From contig JAUWCW010000007.1 in NCBI GenBank assembly GCA_030609125.1, positions 1 through 21,066 on the forward strand: 21,066 bases of DNA. Direction: 5' to 3'. Source of the stretch: Candidatus Rokuibacteriota bacterium (lineage in GTDB: Bacteria > JAUVQV01). Under the pieces are notes generated by a model, which saw only the letters and a program-made list of their open reading frames with translations, ran no database searches and had not been told where the DNA came from. Positions 13,289 through 21,066 of the stretch are shown one piece after another. The position numbers and the translations under genes are program-made. Within the stretch, counting starts at the first letter, position 1. Each line of letters starts with the position of its first letter.

Positions 13289-14487
13289 TGGTCTTCTCCT
13301 GGAGAGTGTGGGCCGCCGGCGCCGGGGAAAGCGTCGAGACCGGCTTCCTCCGCCACGGCGGCGGCCGCCTTCTCGGCAGCGCTGCCGGGGCCAAGCTGTT
13401 TCTTCATGCTGTCGAAGCTGCGGATCATCCGGACTGCCGTCCTGCGGTCACGGAGGATCTCCCCCGCGGCCCCGGCCACGGTATCCGGCCGGCATCGGCT
13501 CTGAATCAGTTCGCGAACCACCTCCCGGCCGCAGAGAATGTTCGGGAGGGAAATGTAGCGGGTTTTCACCAGAAGCTTCCCGACAAGATAGGAAAGAGGC
13601 GAGAGGCGGTAAACGGTGACGAACGGGGTCCCGCGCAGGGCGGCCTCGAGTGTGGCCGTGCCGGAGGTGACGACCGCGGCCCGGGAGGAGGCGAGGCAGT
13701 CGCCGGCTCGGCCCAGAGTGACGGAACTGTTGGGGAGGGACTCTTTCACCGGATCCTGGATGTTGTCGAAGATTTCCCGTGAGGCGGCGGGGACGAGAAA
13801 GTGCAGGGAGGGAAGGGTGCGAGAAAGGATCTGTGCCGCTTTCACGATGACCGGGAGAAGGCGCTTGATCTCGTTCCGGCGGCTTCCGGGAAGCAGAGAC
13901 ACGACAGTCGATCCGTCGGGAACCCCGAGTTCGGAGAGAAAGTCGGCGGCGCTGAAGGTCTCCGCGGAAGCGGTGACCATCTCGACCAGAGGATGGCCCA
14001 CGTACAGCGAGCGGACACCGTGCCGGTGGTAGAGTTCATCCTCGAAAGGAAGAACGGTGAGCATCAGGTCCACCGTGTCGCGGATAGCGTTGAGCCGCCC
14101 TTTGCGCCAGGCCCACACGGTGGGCCCGATGTAGTAGATGACCTTCAACCCCAGGGAACGGGCATGGCGGGCAAGGCGCAGATTGAAATCGGGCGAGTCG
14201 ATGAGAAGCACCGCCGCGGGCCGGCGCCGGGCGAGAAGCTTCCGGGTCTCGGAGTAGAGACGCAGCAGGGAACGCAGTCGGGGAAGGACCTCGATTATGC
14301 CCACCAGGGAGAGCTCCTCGATGTCGGCGGTCTTCTCGAGGCCGGCCGCTTCGAGACGGGGACCGCCGATGCCGAAGGCCCGCAGGCCGGGGTGGCGCCG
14401 GCGCAGCGCCTGGAGCAGGCGTGCTCCGTGGAGATCGCCGGAGATCTCACCGGCCGAGACGAACAGTTCCGCTGTCGGCTGAGGCAT
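13285..14487 (-). CDS. lpxB: Lipid-A-disaccharide synthase LpxB
   Basis: The GT19 glycosyltransferase that joins UDP-2,3-diacylglucosamine and lipid X to the tetraacyl disaccharide 1-phosphate at the inner face of the cytoplasmic membrane. It has 400 aa, the normal length. Conserved blocks are FVSAGEISGDLHGARLL, LSLVGIIEVLPRL, IDSPDFNLRLA, YYIGPTVWAWRKGR, YVGHPLVE, LLPGSRRNEI, VTSGTATLEAAL and SLPNILCGREVVRELIQ. The ATG has an upstream AGAGGG ribosome site. lpxI lies 8 bases before it and the thiC-like gene overlaps its stop, so it is an internal operon gene. Confidence 0.98.
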   Translation of the reverse strand: MPQPTAELFVSAGEISGDLHGARLLQALRRRHPGLRAFGIGGPRLEAAGLEKTADIEELSLVGIIEVLPRLRSLLRLYSETRKLLARRRPAAVLLIDSPDFNLRLARHARSLGLKVIYYIGPTVWAWRKGRLNAIRDTVDLMLTVLPFEDELYHRHGVRSLYVGHPLVEMVTASAETFSAADFLSELGVPDGSTVVSLLPGSRRNEIKRLLPVIVKAAQILSRTLPSLHFLVPAASREIFDNIQDPVKESLPNSSVTLGRAGDCLASSRAAVVTSGTATLEAALRGTPFVTVYRLSPLSYLVGKLLVKTRYISLPNILCGREVVRELIQSRCRPDTVAGAAGEILRDRRTAVRMIRSFDSMKKQLGPGSAAEKAAAAVAEEAGLDAFPGAGGPHSPGEDQ

Positions 14488-14495
14488 GCGCCCTC

Positions 14496-15362
14496 TCAGC
14501 GCCCGGCTTTCGCAGGCGAGTCACTGAAGTCCGAAGCGCGGCAGCCCCAGAAGGCGATCCTGTGCCGCCGTATGAGGGGAAGCGCCTCTTCGCGCTGAAC
14601 GAACAGTGTCCTGTCGGCCTCCACGGCGAGGGCCGATGCCCCCGCGGCCGCCATGGCGCGGATTGTATCCAGGCCGACGACGGGAACGTCGAAGCGGTAA
14701 TCCTGCCGGGGCTTGGCGACCTTCACCACCACCGCGCCGGGTCCGGCGAGTTCGCCGGCCCTGAGAATCGTCCTGTCCGTCCCCTCCATGGCCTCGGCGG
14801 CCACGGGGGCGCGGTTCTTGACCACCGCCGTCTGACCGAGATCGAGGCGGCCGATTCCCTTGGCGATCTTCCAGCCCAGGGCGGCATCCTCTCTTTCGCG
14901 GCGGTCCGGACCGCGGCGGGAGAGCTTGCCCGCCGGGGCCATGAGGTGGCGGAGATGACGGTCTATTCTCTCCACGGTGATGCCCTCGGCGGCCAGTTCG
15001 TCCACAAGGGCCAGGAGAATGGAGTCGTCCCGCCGGTCGAGAAGCTTCCTCCAGAGCTTCAGGGCGCGGGTGTCGGGACGGAAGTCACGGAACATGCGGA
15101 CTTTGTGTATCTTGCCGAGCATGAGAACGGTGTCGATGCCGTGGCTGCGGAAGAAATCTATGAGTTTGTTCAGACTTCCGAGGCGCAGCCTCTGGAAGAT
15201 GTCCACCTCGCCGGCGATGGTCTCGGCGGTGGCGCGGTCGAAGCCGACGGCCATCACCTGCGAGCCTCTCTCCCTGAGATGGCGGGCGGCGATGACGACC
15301 AGTTCTCCCTGGCCGGCTATGAGACCGATGCGCTTAGGGCTCACGCAAGAATAACTTCCCAT
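14496..15362 (-). CDS. lpxI: UDP-2,3-diacylglucosamine pyrophosphatase LpxI
   Basis: LpxI (formerly DUF1009) hydrolyses UDP-2,3-diacylglucosamine to lipid X and UMP, and replaces LpxH in alphaproteobacteria, deltaproteobacteria and others. The 288-aa protein shows IGLIAGQGELVV at the N-terminus and the strongly conserved C-terminal half: GQTAVVKNRAPVAAEAMEGT, DRTILRAG, VVKVAKPRQDYRFDVPVVG and LDTI. Placement between lpxA and lpxB fits its position in the pathway. The ATG start has a distant GGAG (13 bases); a GTG six codons downstream (VSPKRIGLI) is an equally plausible start. No lpxH is seen in the window. Confidence 0.96.
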   Translation of the reverse strand: MGSYSCVSPKRIGLIAGQGELVVIAARHLRERGSQVMAVGFDRATAETIAGEVDIFQRLRLGSLNKLIDFFRSHGIDTVLMLGKIHKVRMFRDFRPDTRALKLWRKLLDRRDDSILLALVDELAAEGITVERIDRHLRHLMAPAGKLSRRGPDRREREDAALGWKIAKGIGRLDLGQTAVVKNRAPVAAEAMEGTDRTILRAGELAGPGAVVVKVAKPRQDYRFDVPVVGLDTIRAMAAAGASALAVEADRTLFVQREEALPLIRRHRIAFWGCRASDFSDSPAKAGR

Positions 15363-15426
15363 TTTCGCATCTCATCTCCAGGCCGTCTTCGGCCGATGCT
15401 CACTCACTCAGGCGGCCGGCCCGCGG

Positions 15427-16203
15427 CTACGGACGGCATATCCCGCGACTCGAGGCGCGGATGAATTCGAGGAGCTCCTCGACTTCCGCGGCTCCCGCAA
15501 ACTCCTCCGCAACCCTGTCCACCGCGTCCTTGAGGATGAGGCCGGAGCGAAAAAGCAGGCGGTAGGTTTTCTTCAGTTTCCCGATCTGCTCAGGGCTGAA
15601 GCCGTTTCTTTTCAAGCCCACCAGATTGAGGCTGTAGAGTCTCGCCCTTTCACCGGAGGCTATCATAAAGGGGGGAACATCCTTGGCCACCCCTGATACG
15701 CCGCCTATCATGGAGAGCCTTCCAATGCGGGCGAACTGGTGCACCGCCACGAGTCCTCCGAGGATGGCGTTGTCGCCGATGCTGATGTGCCCTCCGAGGG
15801 CGGCGCTGTTGGCCATGATGATGCTGTTGCCCAGATCACAGTCGTGGGCAACGTGTGAGTAGGACATGAAGTAGCAGTCGTTGCCGATGCGGGTCAGCCC
15901 CTCGCCCTTGATGGTCCCCCGGTTGACTGTCACGAATTCCCGGAAAACATTCCGGTCACCGATCTCCAGCCGTGTCGGCTCGTTCCGGTAGCCGATGTCC
16001 TGGGGCGCCGTGCCGAGGGAGGAGAAAGGATAAACCTGGTTGTCCCTTCCGATGACTGCCGGTCCCAGTATTGAAGAGTGGTGCTGCACGCGGGTTCCGG
16101 AGCCGATGCTGACTCCGTCGCCGATGACGACATAGGGGCCGATCTCGGCGTCGGCGGCCACGGTGGCGCCGGGGTCTACGATAGCGGTGCTGTGTATGGT
16201 CAA
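15427..16203 (-). CDS. lpxA: UDP-N-acetylglucosamine acyltransferase LpxA
   Basis: LpxA makes the first step of lipid A synthesis, 3-O-acylation of UDP-GlcNAc by hydroxyacyl-ACP. The 258-aa protein has left-handed beta-helix hexapeptide repeats over about residues 1-190 and a helical C-terminus. The catalytic histidine is in MSYSHVAHDCDLGN. FSSLGTAPQDIGYRNEPTRL and FVTVNRGTIKG are standard. The residue equivalent to E. coli Gly173, the chain-length ruler, is the second glycine of SMIGGVSG, which favours long (about C14) hydroxyacyl chains by analogy. The start is a TTG (TTG-ACC-ATA) with a good GGGAGA ribosome site 6 bases upstream. fabZ ends 53 bases before it. Confidence 0.97.
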   Translation of the reverse strand: MTIHSTAIVDPGATVAADAEIGPYVVIGDGVSIGSGTRVQHHSSILGPAVIGRDNQVYPFSSLGTAPQDIGYRNEPTRLEIGDRNVFREFVTVNRGTIKGEGLTRIGNDCYFMSYSHVAHDCDLGNSIIMANSAALGGHISIGDNAILGGLVAVHQFARIGRLSMIGGVSGVAKDVPPFMIASGERARLYSLNLVGLKRNGFSPEQIGKLKKTYRLLFRSGLILKDAVDRVAEEFAGAAEVEELLEFIRASSRGICRP

Positions 16204-16256
16204 AGCGTCTCTCCCGTTTAAGTCCAGGGCGAAAGTCGATCGCGCGGTGAGCCCTG

Positions 16257-16691
16257 TCAGTCGGTGATCATGGCCTTGAGCTGGGCCTCGGCGACGAGGG
16301 TTTCTCCCACGTAGGCCTTGCCGTCCATTTTCCAGATGGAACGGCGGCGGCGCTCGATGGCGATTTCCAGCCGCAGCTGGTCTCCGGGAACGACGGGCTT
16401 GCGGAAGCGCGCCTTGTCTATGCTCATGAAGAAGATCTTCCTGTTCCCGAGCCTGCCGTCCAGGTCCTGCAGCGCCAGGATCCCGCCTGCCTGGGCAAGG
16501 GCCTCGACGATCAGGACCCCGGGCATGACGGGAAAGCCCGGGAAGTGGCCGTTGAAGAACTCCTCGTTGACGGTCACGTTCTTGAGCGCGACGAGCCGCT
16601 TTCCCTTCTCCACGGTCTCCACCCGGTCCAGGAGCAGGAACGGGTAGCGGTGGGGCAGGGCGTCCATGATGTCGCGGATGTCCATAGTCAT
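16257..16691 (-). CDS. fabZ: 3-hydroxyacyl-ACP dehydratase FabZ
   Basis: A hot-dog-fold dehydratase that removes water from (3R)-hydroxyacyl-ACP in fatty-acid elongation, and so competes with LpxA/LpxD for hydroxyacyl chains. At 144 aa it has the usual length. Characteristic are LPHRYPFLLLDRV, then NGHFPGFPVMPG with catalytic His49, and VLIVEALAQ with Glu63. The ATG has a very strong ribosome site (GAGGAGG, 6 bases upstream). It lies between lpxD and lpxA, the standard arrangement in Gram-negative lipid A operons. Confidence 0.98.
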   Translation of the reverse strand: MTMDIRDIMDALPHRYPFLLLDRVETVEKGKRLVALKNVTVNEEFFNGHFPGFPVMPGVLIVEALAQAGGILALQDLDGRLGNRKIFFMSIDKARFRKPVVPGDQLRLEIAIERRRRSIWKMDGKAYVGETLVAEAQLKAMITD

Positions 16692-16724
16692 CGTTTTCCT
16701 CCTCGAAAATGCTTCACCCCCGGC

Positions 16725-17813
16725 TCAGGACGATTCCTTCCCCGAAGATGGCCCGTCGCCCGCGGGCAGATGGTTTTCCAGTGCGGCGATCTTCTTTTCC
16801 AGCTCCCTGAGGCGCTTGCGGAAATCGGGGAGCTTGTCGAAGGCGGCCTGCGCCTTGAGCCACCGACGGTGTGGCAGGGGACCGATTCCCGATCTCGTTT
16901 CGCCCGCGGGGACATCGCTCATCACCCCCGACTGGGCGCCTATGGCGGCCCCGTCTCCGACAGTGACGTGGTCCACTATGCCCACCTGGCCTCCCAGGAC
17001 GACACCGCTGCCGATGCGGGTGCTTCCCGAGATGCCTACCTGGGAGACGATGATGCTGTTCGAGCCCACCTCCACGTTGTGGGCGATCTGCACCAGATTG
17101 TCTATCTTCGTCCCTGCTCCGATGCGCGTCGTTCCCATGGTGGCCCGGTCTATGGTGACGTTCGCTCCGATTTCAGCGTCCTCTTCAATGACCACCCCTC
17201 CCACCTGGGGTATCTTGCGGTGCTTCCTGCCGTCGCGGACATAGCCGAAGCCGTCGCTGCCGATTACGGCCCCGCTGTGGACAATGACCCGGTCGGCGAT
17301 GCTCACCGACTCGCCGATGGTAACCCGGGCGTGAAGGAGGACATCCGAGCCGATGGTGGAGCCTTCGCCAACGATGCAGTGGCTCCGCAGGATCGAGCGG
17401 GGACCGACCGAGGCGTTCCTGCCGATGTGGCAGAGGGCTTCGACGCTGGCGGTCGGGTCCACCGCGGCCCCTTCTTCGATGATCGCCGAAGGGTGGACTC
17501 CAGGCACGGCCGGCCGGGGAGGGTTGAAGAGCTCCAGGGCGCGGGCGAAGGCGAGGTGAGGGTTGGAGACGCGAATGACGTCCCTGCCGGGAAGATCCAT
17601 CTTTTCCGCCGCGATGACCGCCCCGGCTTTCGACGAGGAGACTTCCGCGAGGTATTTCGAAGCGGAGATGAACGTGATGTCCCCGGGTCCCGCCTCGGCG
17701 ATGCCGGCCGCTCCGGAGATGGTCTTCCCTGCGTCGCCCTCGGCCTTTCCGTTCAGCCTGTCAGCCAGGTCCGCGAGCGTGAAACGGATGTTACCGGCTC
17801 TTCCATGAGTCAT
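16725..17813 (-). CDS. lpxD: UDP-3-O-acylglucosamine N-acyltransferase LpxD
   Basis: LpxD adds the second, N-linked hydroxyacyl chain. The 362-aa protein has the N-terminal uridine-binding domain ([12 protein letters not shown], then GPGDITFIS), followed by a long left-handed beta-helix of hexapeptide repeats from about residue 105. The catalytic histidine is in [12 protein letters not shown], with a further conserved histidine in [11 protein letters not shown], and GSDGFGYV is typical. The C-terminus is a charged helix ([13 protein letters not shown]). The ATG lies inside the end of ompH (23-base overlap) without a clear ribosome site, so coupled translation is likely. Confidence 0.98.
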   Translation of the reverse strand: MTHGRAGNIRFTLADLADRLNGKAEGDAGKTISGAAGIAEAGPGDITFISASKYLAEVSSSKAGAVIAAEKMDLPGRDVIRVSNPHLAFARALELFNPPRPAVPGVHPSAIIEEGAAVDPTASVEALCHIGRNASVGPRSILRSHCIVGEGSTIGSDVLLHARVTIGESVSIADRVIVHSGAVIGSDGFGYVRDGRKHRKIPQVGGVVIEEDAEIGANVTIDRATMGTTRIGAGTKIDNLVQIAHNVEVGSNSIIVSQVGISGSTRIGSGVVLGGQVGIVDHVTVGDGAAIGAQSGVMSDVPAGETRSGIGPLPHRRWLKAQAAFDKLPDFRKRLRELEKKIAALENHLPAGDGPSSGKESS

Positions 17814-18324
17814 AACGCTTGATGATTTCGTCCGTCAGGTCAATGGAGTCCGTAGCGTATATGATGCCGCTGTACTGCCGCTCCAGAACGAGGGTGAAGC
17901 CCTTCTCGCGGCCGACCTCCTCGGTGATCTTGAAGAGATCCTTGCGTATCCCCTCCATGAGCCGCTCCTGCTCCTTGCCGATCTCCTCTTTGCTGTCGTT
18001 GAACTTGCGGCTCAGGTCGCGCTCCAGGCGGCGCAATTCGTCTTCCCGCTCCCTGCGGGCCGTTTCGTTCATGAGGAGGCCCTGCTTGTCGAGGTCGTCC
18101 TTCATCTTGTCGATGGCGGCCTTCTCATTCTGGAGCTCCCCTGTTTTCGCCTCCATGAGACCCTTGAGCCTCTCAACCGCGGCCCTTCCCGAGGAAGAGG
18201 AGTTCAGGGCCTTCTGCATGTCGACAAAACCGACTTTGACGGGTTCCTCCGCCCCCGCGGCGGAACAGAGAAAGACGGTTGCCAGCAGTGTGATGAGGGC
18301 CGGCACTTTCCACCTTGATGACAT
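17791..18324 (-). CDS. Periplasmic OmpH/Skp-family chaperone
   Basis: Skp/OmpH is the trimeric periplasmic 'jellyfish' chaperone that holds unfolded outer-membrane proteins for the BAM complex. The ATG start gives 177 aa with a signal peptide (core [18 protein letters not shown], cleavage near residue 25) and a beta strand, [13 protein letters not shown], typical of the family's first strand. A long charged coiled coil follows (about residues 50-130), then the closing [29 protein letters not shown]. The ribosome site AAAGGAG lies 6 bases before the ATG; upstream in-frame codons are not credible because that ATG begins the signal peptide. It has its own promoter, and lpxD overlaps its end. Confidence 0.95.
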   Translation of the reverse strand: MSSRWKVPALITLLATVFLCSAAGAEEPVKVGFVDMQKALNSSSSGRAAVERLKGLMEAKTGELQNEKAAIDKMKDDLDKQGLLMNETARREREDELRRLERDLSRKFNDSKEEIGKEQERLMEGIRKDLFKITEEVGREKGFTLVLERQYSGIIYATDSIDLTDEIIKRYDSWKSR

Positions 18325-18395
18325 GAAGCACTCCTTTCTCCAACTCCGAGGGCCTGTTTCCTTCACAAACCCCGAGCTGTTTTCTGATGTGTCAG

Positions 18396-18414
18396 GTTTG
18401 AGCAGATTTCAAAC
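18396..18414. promoter_or_regulatory. 6-bp inverted repeat at the ompH transcription start
   Basis: GTTTGA (18396-18401) and TCAAAC (18409-18414) around a 7-base loop. Relative to the predicted promoter it covers about +4 to +23, so it could be an operator or a stem at the mRNA 5' end. Confidence 0.4.
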
Positions 18415-18425
18415 GATATTTTCGT

Positions 18426-18454
18426 ATTATAGCCCCTTCGAACCAGGATGTCGA
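18426..18454 (-). promoter_or_regulatory. Predicted strong sigma70 promoter of the ompH-lpx operon
   Basis: Minus-strand TCGACA (18449-18454), a 17-base spacer (18432-18448) and the perfect -10 TATAAT (18426-18431). It lies in the 145-base bamA-ompH gap and would give a leader of about 95 bases. It allows expression of ompH and the lpx genes independent of the upstream clp-bamA transcription. Confidence 0.65.
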
Positions 18455-18469
18455 TCGGGTAATGTCGGC

Positions 18470-20764
18470 TTAGAAGAAGGCGCCGATGGCGAACGCCCAG
18501 TCCCCGTTGGGCTCGTCGTCCCGGGGATTGAGGTTCCAGCCCCACTCCAGGCGGAAGGGGCCCATGGGGGAAAGCCAGCGGATTCCGAGGCCGGCGCCGG
18601 TTCTCAGGTCCGCAATCTCGATGCTCTGGTTCTTGCGCCAGCCGTTACCGGCATCGAAGAAGAAGACGAGGTTCAGACCCTGGGAGGGTTCGAGGGGGAC
18701 GATCACCTCGGTGTTGAAAATCAACTCCATGTAGGCGCCGATGGGGTCGCCGTTGATGTCCTTGGGCCCGATGCTTCTCGGCTCGAAGCCCCGCACGGAG
18801 TTGAGTCCCCCGACGTAGAATTTCTCGTAGATCGGGGGTTCCCTGCCGTCGAAGCCGTCGACGACGCCGACCCGTCCTCTCACCATGAAGACCAGTTTCC
18901 ACCACAGCGGGGTGTACTGGGTCGTCTCGGCGGTGTACCTGGTGAAGTAGTTGTCTCCCCCCAGGAAGCCGCCGGCGTATTCACCGCTCAGGACCGTGCG
19001 GTTGCCTCGGGAGGGATTGAAGAAGTTGTCGCGCGAGTCGCGAACCAGGGTCAGCTGGACGCTGTTGGTCGTCGCCTTTCCTTCCTGCTCCTTGATAAAG
19101 AGCGAGGCGTCATCGGCGATGCCGCTGACATCCACCGTCTCGTGCATGATGGTGACGAAGCCCCGGAAGAACTCGCCGATGGAGCGGCCGAGTGTCATCC
19201 TCCCTCCGAGGCTGAGGCGGTCGTATTCGTCGTACTCCCTGCTGACGTTGAAGGCCTTGACGCCGAAGGAATAGCGGGAGTCGAAGATCGCCGGCTCGCC
19301 GAAGGCGAGGGAGAAGTTCTTGCGCACCGAGCCGTACTCGGCCATCAGTTCCAGGCTCTGCCCCCGGCCGAAAAGGTTGGTCTCCGAGAGGCGGACCTGT
19401 CCGGTGAGGCTGTCCTCGGAGCTGTAGCCAAAGCCCATGCTGAAGGCCCCGGTAAGCTTCTCCTTGAGCTCCATGTCGATGTCGATGACGGTCTCCTCCC
19501 GGGGACGGGGGATGATGTCGACGGACTCGAAAAAACCCAGGTTCATGATCTTGCGCCGGCTCTTGCGCAGATCGGCGCTGCTGAACAGGTCCCCCTCGCT
19601 GAAGGTGATGTTCCGCCTGATGACCTTGTCCCGCGTCGCCAGGTTGCCGGTGATGACGATGCGGCCGATGCGGGCCTGCTCGCCTTTGTCCACCAGGAGG
19701 GTGACGTCGATGGTCCGGCTCTCGGGGTTGAGTACGGTGGAGTAGTCGACCTTCACGTAGGCGTAGCCCTGTTCGGTGTAGAGCTGGTTGATGTTGAACA
19801 GGTCCTTGGTGAAGGTTGAGCGGCGGAAGATCTTCCCCTCCCGGCTCTCGGTGATTTCCCTGATCTCTTCCAGGGGAACGAGGGTGTCACCGCTCAGAGA
19901 GAGCGTGCCCAGGCGGTACTGTTCGCCCTCGGTGACGGGGACGACGATGTCGAGCCGGCGCTCTTCCGCCCGGATGGAGACCTGCGGATTTCCGACCCGG
20001 GCCTCAAGGTAGCCGTTGTCCTGGTAGAAGCTGAGAATGCGCTGGCGGTCCTCCTGGAGAACTTCGTCCACCAGTCTCCCCGACCCGGTGAGAAGGGAAA
20101 AGAGGCTCCACCGCCTGGTCTGCATGACCCTTCGCAGCTTGCCGTCGGAAAAGGCCTCGTTGCCGGTGAACGAAACCTTGGAGACGTGAAACTTCTCGCC
20201 CTCGTCGATAATGAAGACCAGGTTCATCTCGCCTTCGGTGACGGGCTCGGTCTTGGTGTCTATGGTTACCTCGAAATACCCCTTCTCACGGTAGATGTTC
20301 TTGATCTGCTGGACCGCCTGCGCCGCGGCGGCGGGGTTGTAGATCGTCCGGGCCGCGAACTCGAGCTTGTCCCTGATGTCCGACTCGCTCAGCTTGTCGT
20401 TCCCTTCGAAGGTGACGGCGCGGATGATCGGCTTTTCCCGGAGAGCGAACGTTATCCGCAGGCCGCCCTCGAAACCCTCGGCATCAACCTTGATGTCCTC
20501 GAAGAACCCGAGCTCGTATATCGAGCGGACGTCGCGGGTTATCTGCTCGGGGTCGAAGATGTCGCCCTCGGCGCTCTGCACGCGGGCGCGGACCGTCGCC
20601 TCTTCGACCATCCTGTTGCCGGTGAAGATGATCTCCCTGATTTCCAGAGGGGGCTTGCCCTGCTGGGCCCCGGCGGGCTCGGCCGGCAGGCCGAAGGCCG
20701 CAGCGAGGAGGGCCGGGAGCAGGAGGGCCGGGAGCAGGAGGAGCCGGCGGGGAAAAGAGAGCAT
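18470..20764 (-). CDS. bamA: Outer membrane protein assembly factor BamA
   Basis: BamA is the central Omp85 protein of the BAM complex that inserts beta-barrel proteins into the outer membrane. The ATG gives 764 aa. Residues 1-32 are a signal peptide with a very hydrophobic, leucine-rich core (RLLLLPALLLPALLAAAFG) and the AGA-QQ cleavage region. Five POTRA domains follow (roughly residues 38-425), then the 16-strand barrel (about 440-764). The conserved loop-6 motif VRGF is in GLNSVRGFEPRSIGP, and the protein ends in phenylalanine, as barrels do. The frame stays open upstream, but those residues shadow the clp gene. The ATG overlaps the clp stop by one base (TGATG), indicating coupling; an AAGG lies 10 bases upstream. 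Confidence 0.97.
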   Translation of the reverse strand: MLSFPRRLLLLPALLLPALLAAAFGLPAEPAGAQQGKPPLEIREIIFTGNRMVEEATVRARVQSAEGDIFDPEQITRDVRSIYELGFFEDIKVDAEGFEGGLRITFALREKPIIRAVTFEGNDKLSESDIRDKLEFAARTIYNPAAAAQAVQQIKNIYREKGYFEVTIDTKTEPVTEGEMNLVFIIDEGEKFHVSKVSFTGNEAFSDGKLRRVMQTRRWSLFSLLTGSGRLVDEVLQEDRQRILSFYQDNGYLEARVGNPQVSIRAEERRLDIVVPVTEGEQYRLGTLSLSGDTLVPLEEIREITESREGKIFRRSTFTKDLFNINQLYTEQGYAYVKVDYSTVLNPESRTIDVTLLVDKGEQARIGRIVITGNLATRDKVIRRNITFSEGDLFSSADLRKSRRKIMNLGFFESVDIIPRPREETVIDIDMELKEKLTGAFSMGFGYSSEDSLTGQVRLSETNLFGRGQSLELMAEYGSVRKNFSLAFGEPAIFDSRYSFGVKAFNVSREYDEYDRLSLGGRMTLGRSIGEFFRGFVTIMHETVDVSGIADDASLFIKEQEGKATTNSVQLTLVRDSRDNFFNPSRGNRTVLSGEYAGGFLGGDNYFTRYTAETTQYTPLWWKLVFMVRGRVGVVDGFDGREPPIYEKFYVGGLNSVRGFEPRSIGPKDINGDPIGAYMELIFNTEVIVPLEPSQGLNLVFFFDAGNGWRKNQSIEIADLRTGAGLGIRWLSPMGPFRLEWGWNLNPRDDEPNGDWAFAIGAFF

Positions 20765-21066
20765 CAAACGCCGGCCTTGACACGAAAGACTATGCGATCG
20801 TTCTCCAGGACAGCGAGGATTTCCTCGTTTTCTCCGAACTCCCGGCGCAGGAGTTCCATCGAAAGAGGATCTTCGATATGGGTCTGCAGGGAGCGCCGCA
20901 GATGGCGGGCTCCGAAGGCCGGATCGAAACCCTTCTCTATGAGCCACTCCCGGGCGCTGTTGTCGAGGTGGAGAGCGAAATTCTTTTCGCGGAGCTGTTC
21001 GTTCAGCTCGCCTATCTGGATGTCGATGATCTGCCGGATGTGCTCAATCGTGAGGGCATGGAAGAC
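20764..21066 (-). CDS. ClpC/ClpB-type AAA+ ATPase, C-terminal fragment
   Basis: The minus-strand frame is open from the window edge to a TGA at 20764-20766, giving the last 100 residues. They match the C-terminal small domain of the second AAA+ module in Hsp100/Clp ATPases: LTIEHIRQIIDIQIGELNEQ, the sensor-2 region GFDPAFGARHLRRSLQTHIE with its conserved GAR-x-LRR, then DPLSMELLRREFG. DPLS-x-ELL favours ClpC-like over ClpB, but the fragment is too short to be sure. These proteins unfold substrates for ClpP or disaggregate proteins in the cytoplasm. The stop overlaps the bamA ATG, so both belong to one transcript. Confidence 0.88.
   Translation of the reverse strand, partial: VFHALTIEHIRQIIDIQIGELNEQLREKNFALHLDNSAREWLIEKGFDPAFGARHLRRSLQTHIEDPLSMELLRREFGENEEILAVLENDRIVFRVKAGV

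Noticed and set aside
13265-13330. TPP riboswitch before the thiC-like gene
   Set aside because: The GTG start overlaps the lpxB stop and the upstream sequence is coding; no THI-box-like sequence was seen.
12131-13504. 457-codon plus-strand frame opposite the thiC-like gene
   Set aside because: It is antisense to a strongly conserved radical SAM gene and has no recognisable domain.
15381-15394. GGCCG-TCTT-CGGCC hairpin between lpxA and lpxI
   Set aside because: Only a five-base stem and no T-run; common by chance in GC-rich DNA and inside an apparent operon.
20765-20947. 61-codon N-terminal extension of bamA
   Set aside because: It is a frame shadow of the Clp ATPase end; the signal peptide begins at the ATG at 20764.
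1-21066. CRISPR arrays, tRNA/rRNA genes, prophage or intact insertion sequences
   Set aside because: No regularly spaced repeats, cloverleaf-like sequences, transposase or phage genes were recognised by eye.

Overview
The window comes from a GC-rich (by eye about 60-65 %) Gram-negative bacterium. It carries a nearly complete lipid A / outer-membrane biogenesis cluster (bamA, ompH/skp, lpxD, fabZ, lpxA, lpxI, lpxB). LpxI replaces LpxH. The LpxI, the short ThiC-type radical SAM protein, the iron-sulfur flavoprotein and the dispersed repeats fit a Desulfuromonas/Geobacter-like deltaproteobacterium (Desulfuromonadota). That placement is inference; no 16S or marker search was possible.

Left part (1-5976): the 3' end of an AI-2E/PerM-family transporter, then a minus-strand recJ-mutL operon (mutL starts inside the end of recJ). 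miaB is divergent from recJ, and their starts are separated by about 110 bases that hold two opposed sigma70-like promoters. A small membrane protein follows miaB closely.

Middle accessory part (5977-9540): a MntA-HepT toxin-antitoxin pair of visibly lower GC, bracketed by two direct copies of a dispersed 'TGTCATCCCGAG' repeat. Then come a small basic Rho-N-like protein with a strong Shine-Dalgarno, an exported trypsin-like serine protease, and a convergent amidohydrolase. The protease and the amidohydrolase meet in a 129-base imperfect palindromic repeat that also encodes the last codons of the amidohydrolase. Another dispersed repeat lies just upstream of the amidohydrolase start.

Right part (9540-21066): an unusual three-part protein (zinc ribbon, membrane anchor, GltD-like iron-sulfur flavoprotein), then an FtsB/DivIC-like division protein whose 3' end overlaps the convergent thiC-type gene. 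The long minus-strand envelope operon reads, in transcription order: clp-type AAA+ ATPase (3' end only), bamA, ompH, lpxD, fabZ, lpxA, lpxI, lpxB, thiC/bzaF-like. Most junctions are short or overlapping. A strong promoter sits in the 145-base gap between bamA and ompH. FabZ feeds hydroxyacyl chains, LpxA, LpxD, LpxI and LpxB perform the early Raetz-pathway steps, BamA inserts outer-membrane proteins and Skp chaperones them.

No rRNA, tRNA, CRISPR array or intact insertion sequence was recognised. I found no clearly new defence or biosynthetic system. The most unusual items are the zinc-ribbon/membrane/GltD-like fusion, the repeat-bracketed MntA-HepT module, and the ambiguous ThiC/BzaF gene at the end of the lipid A operon.
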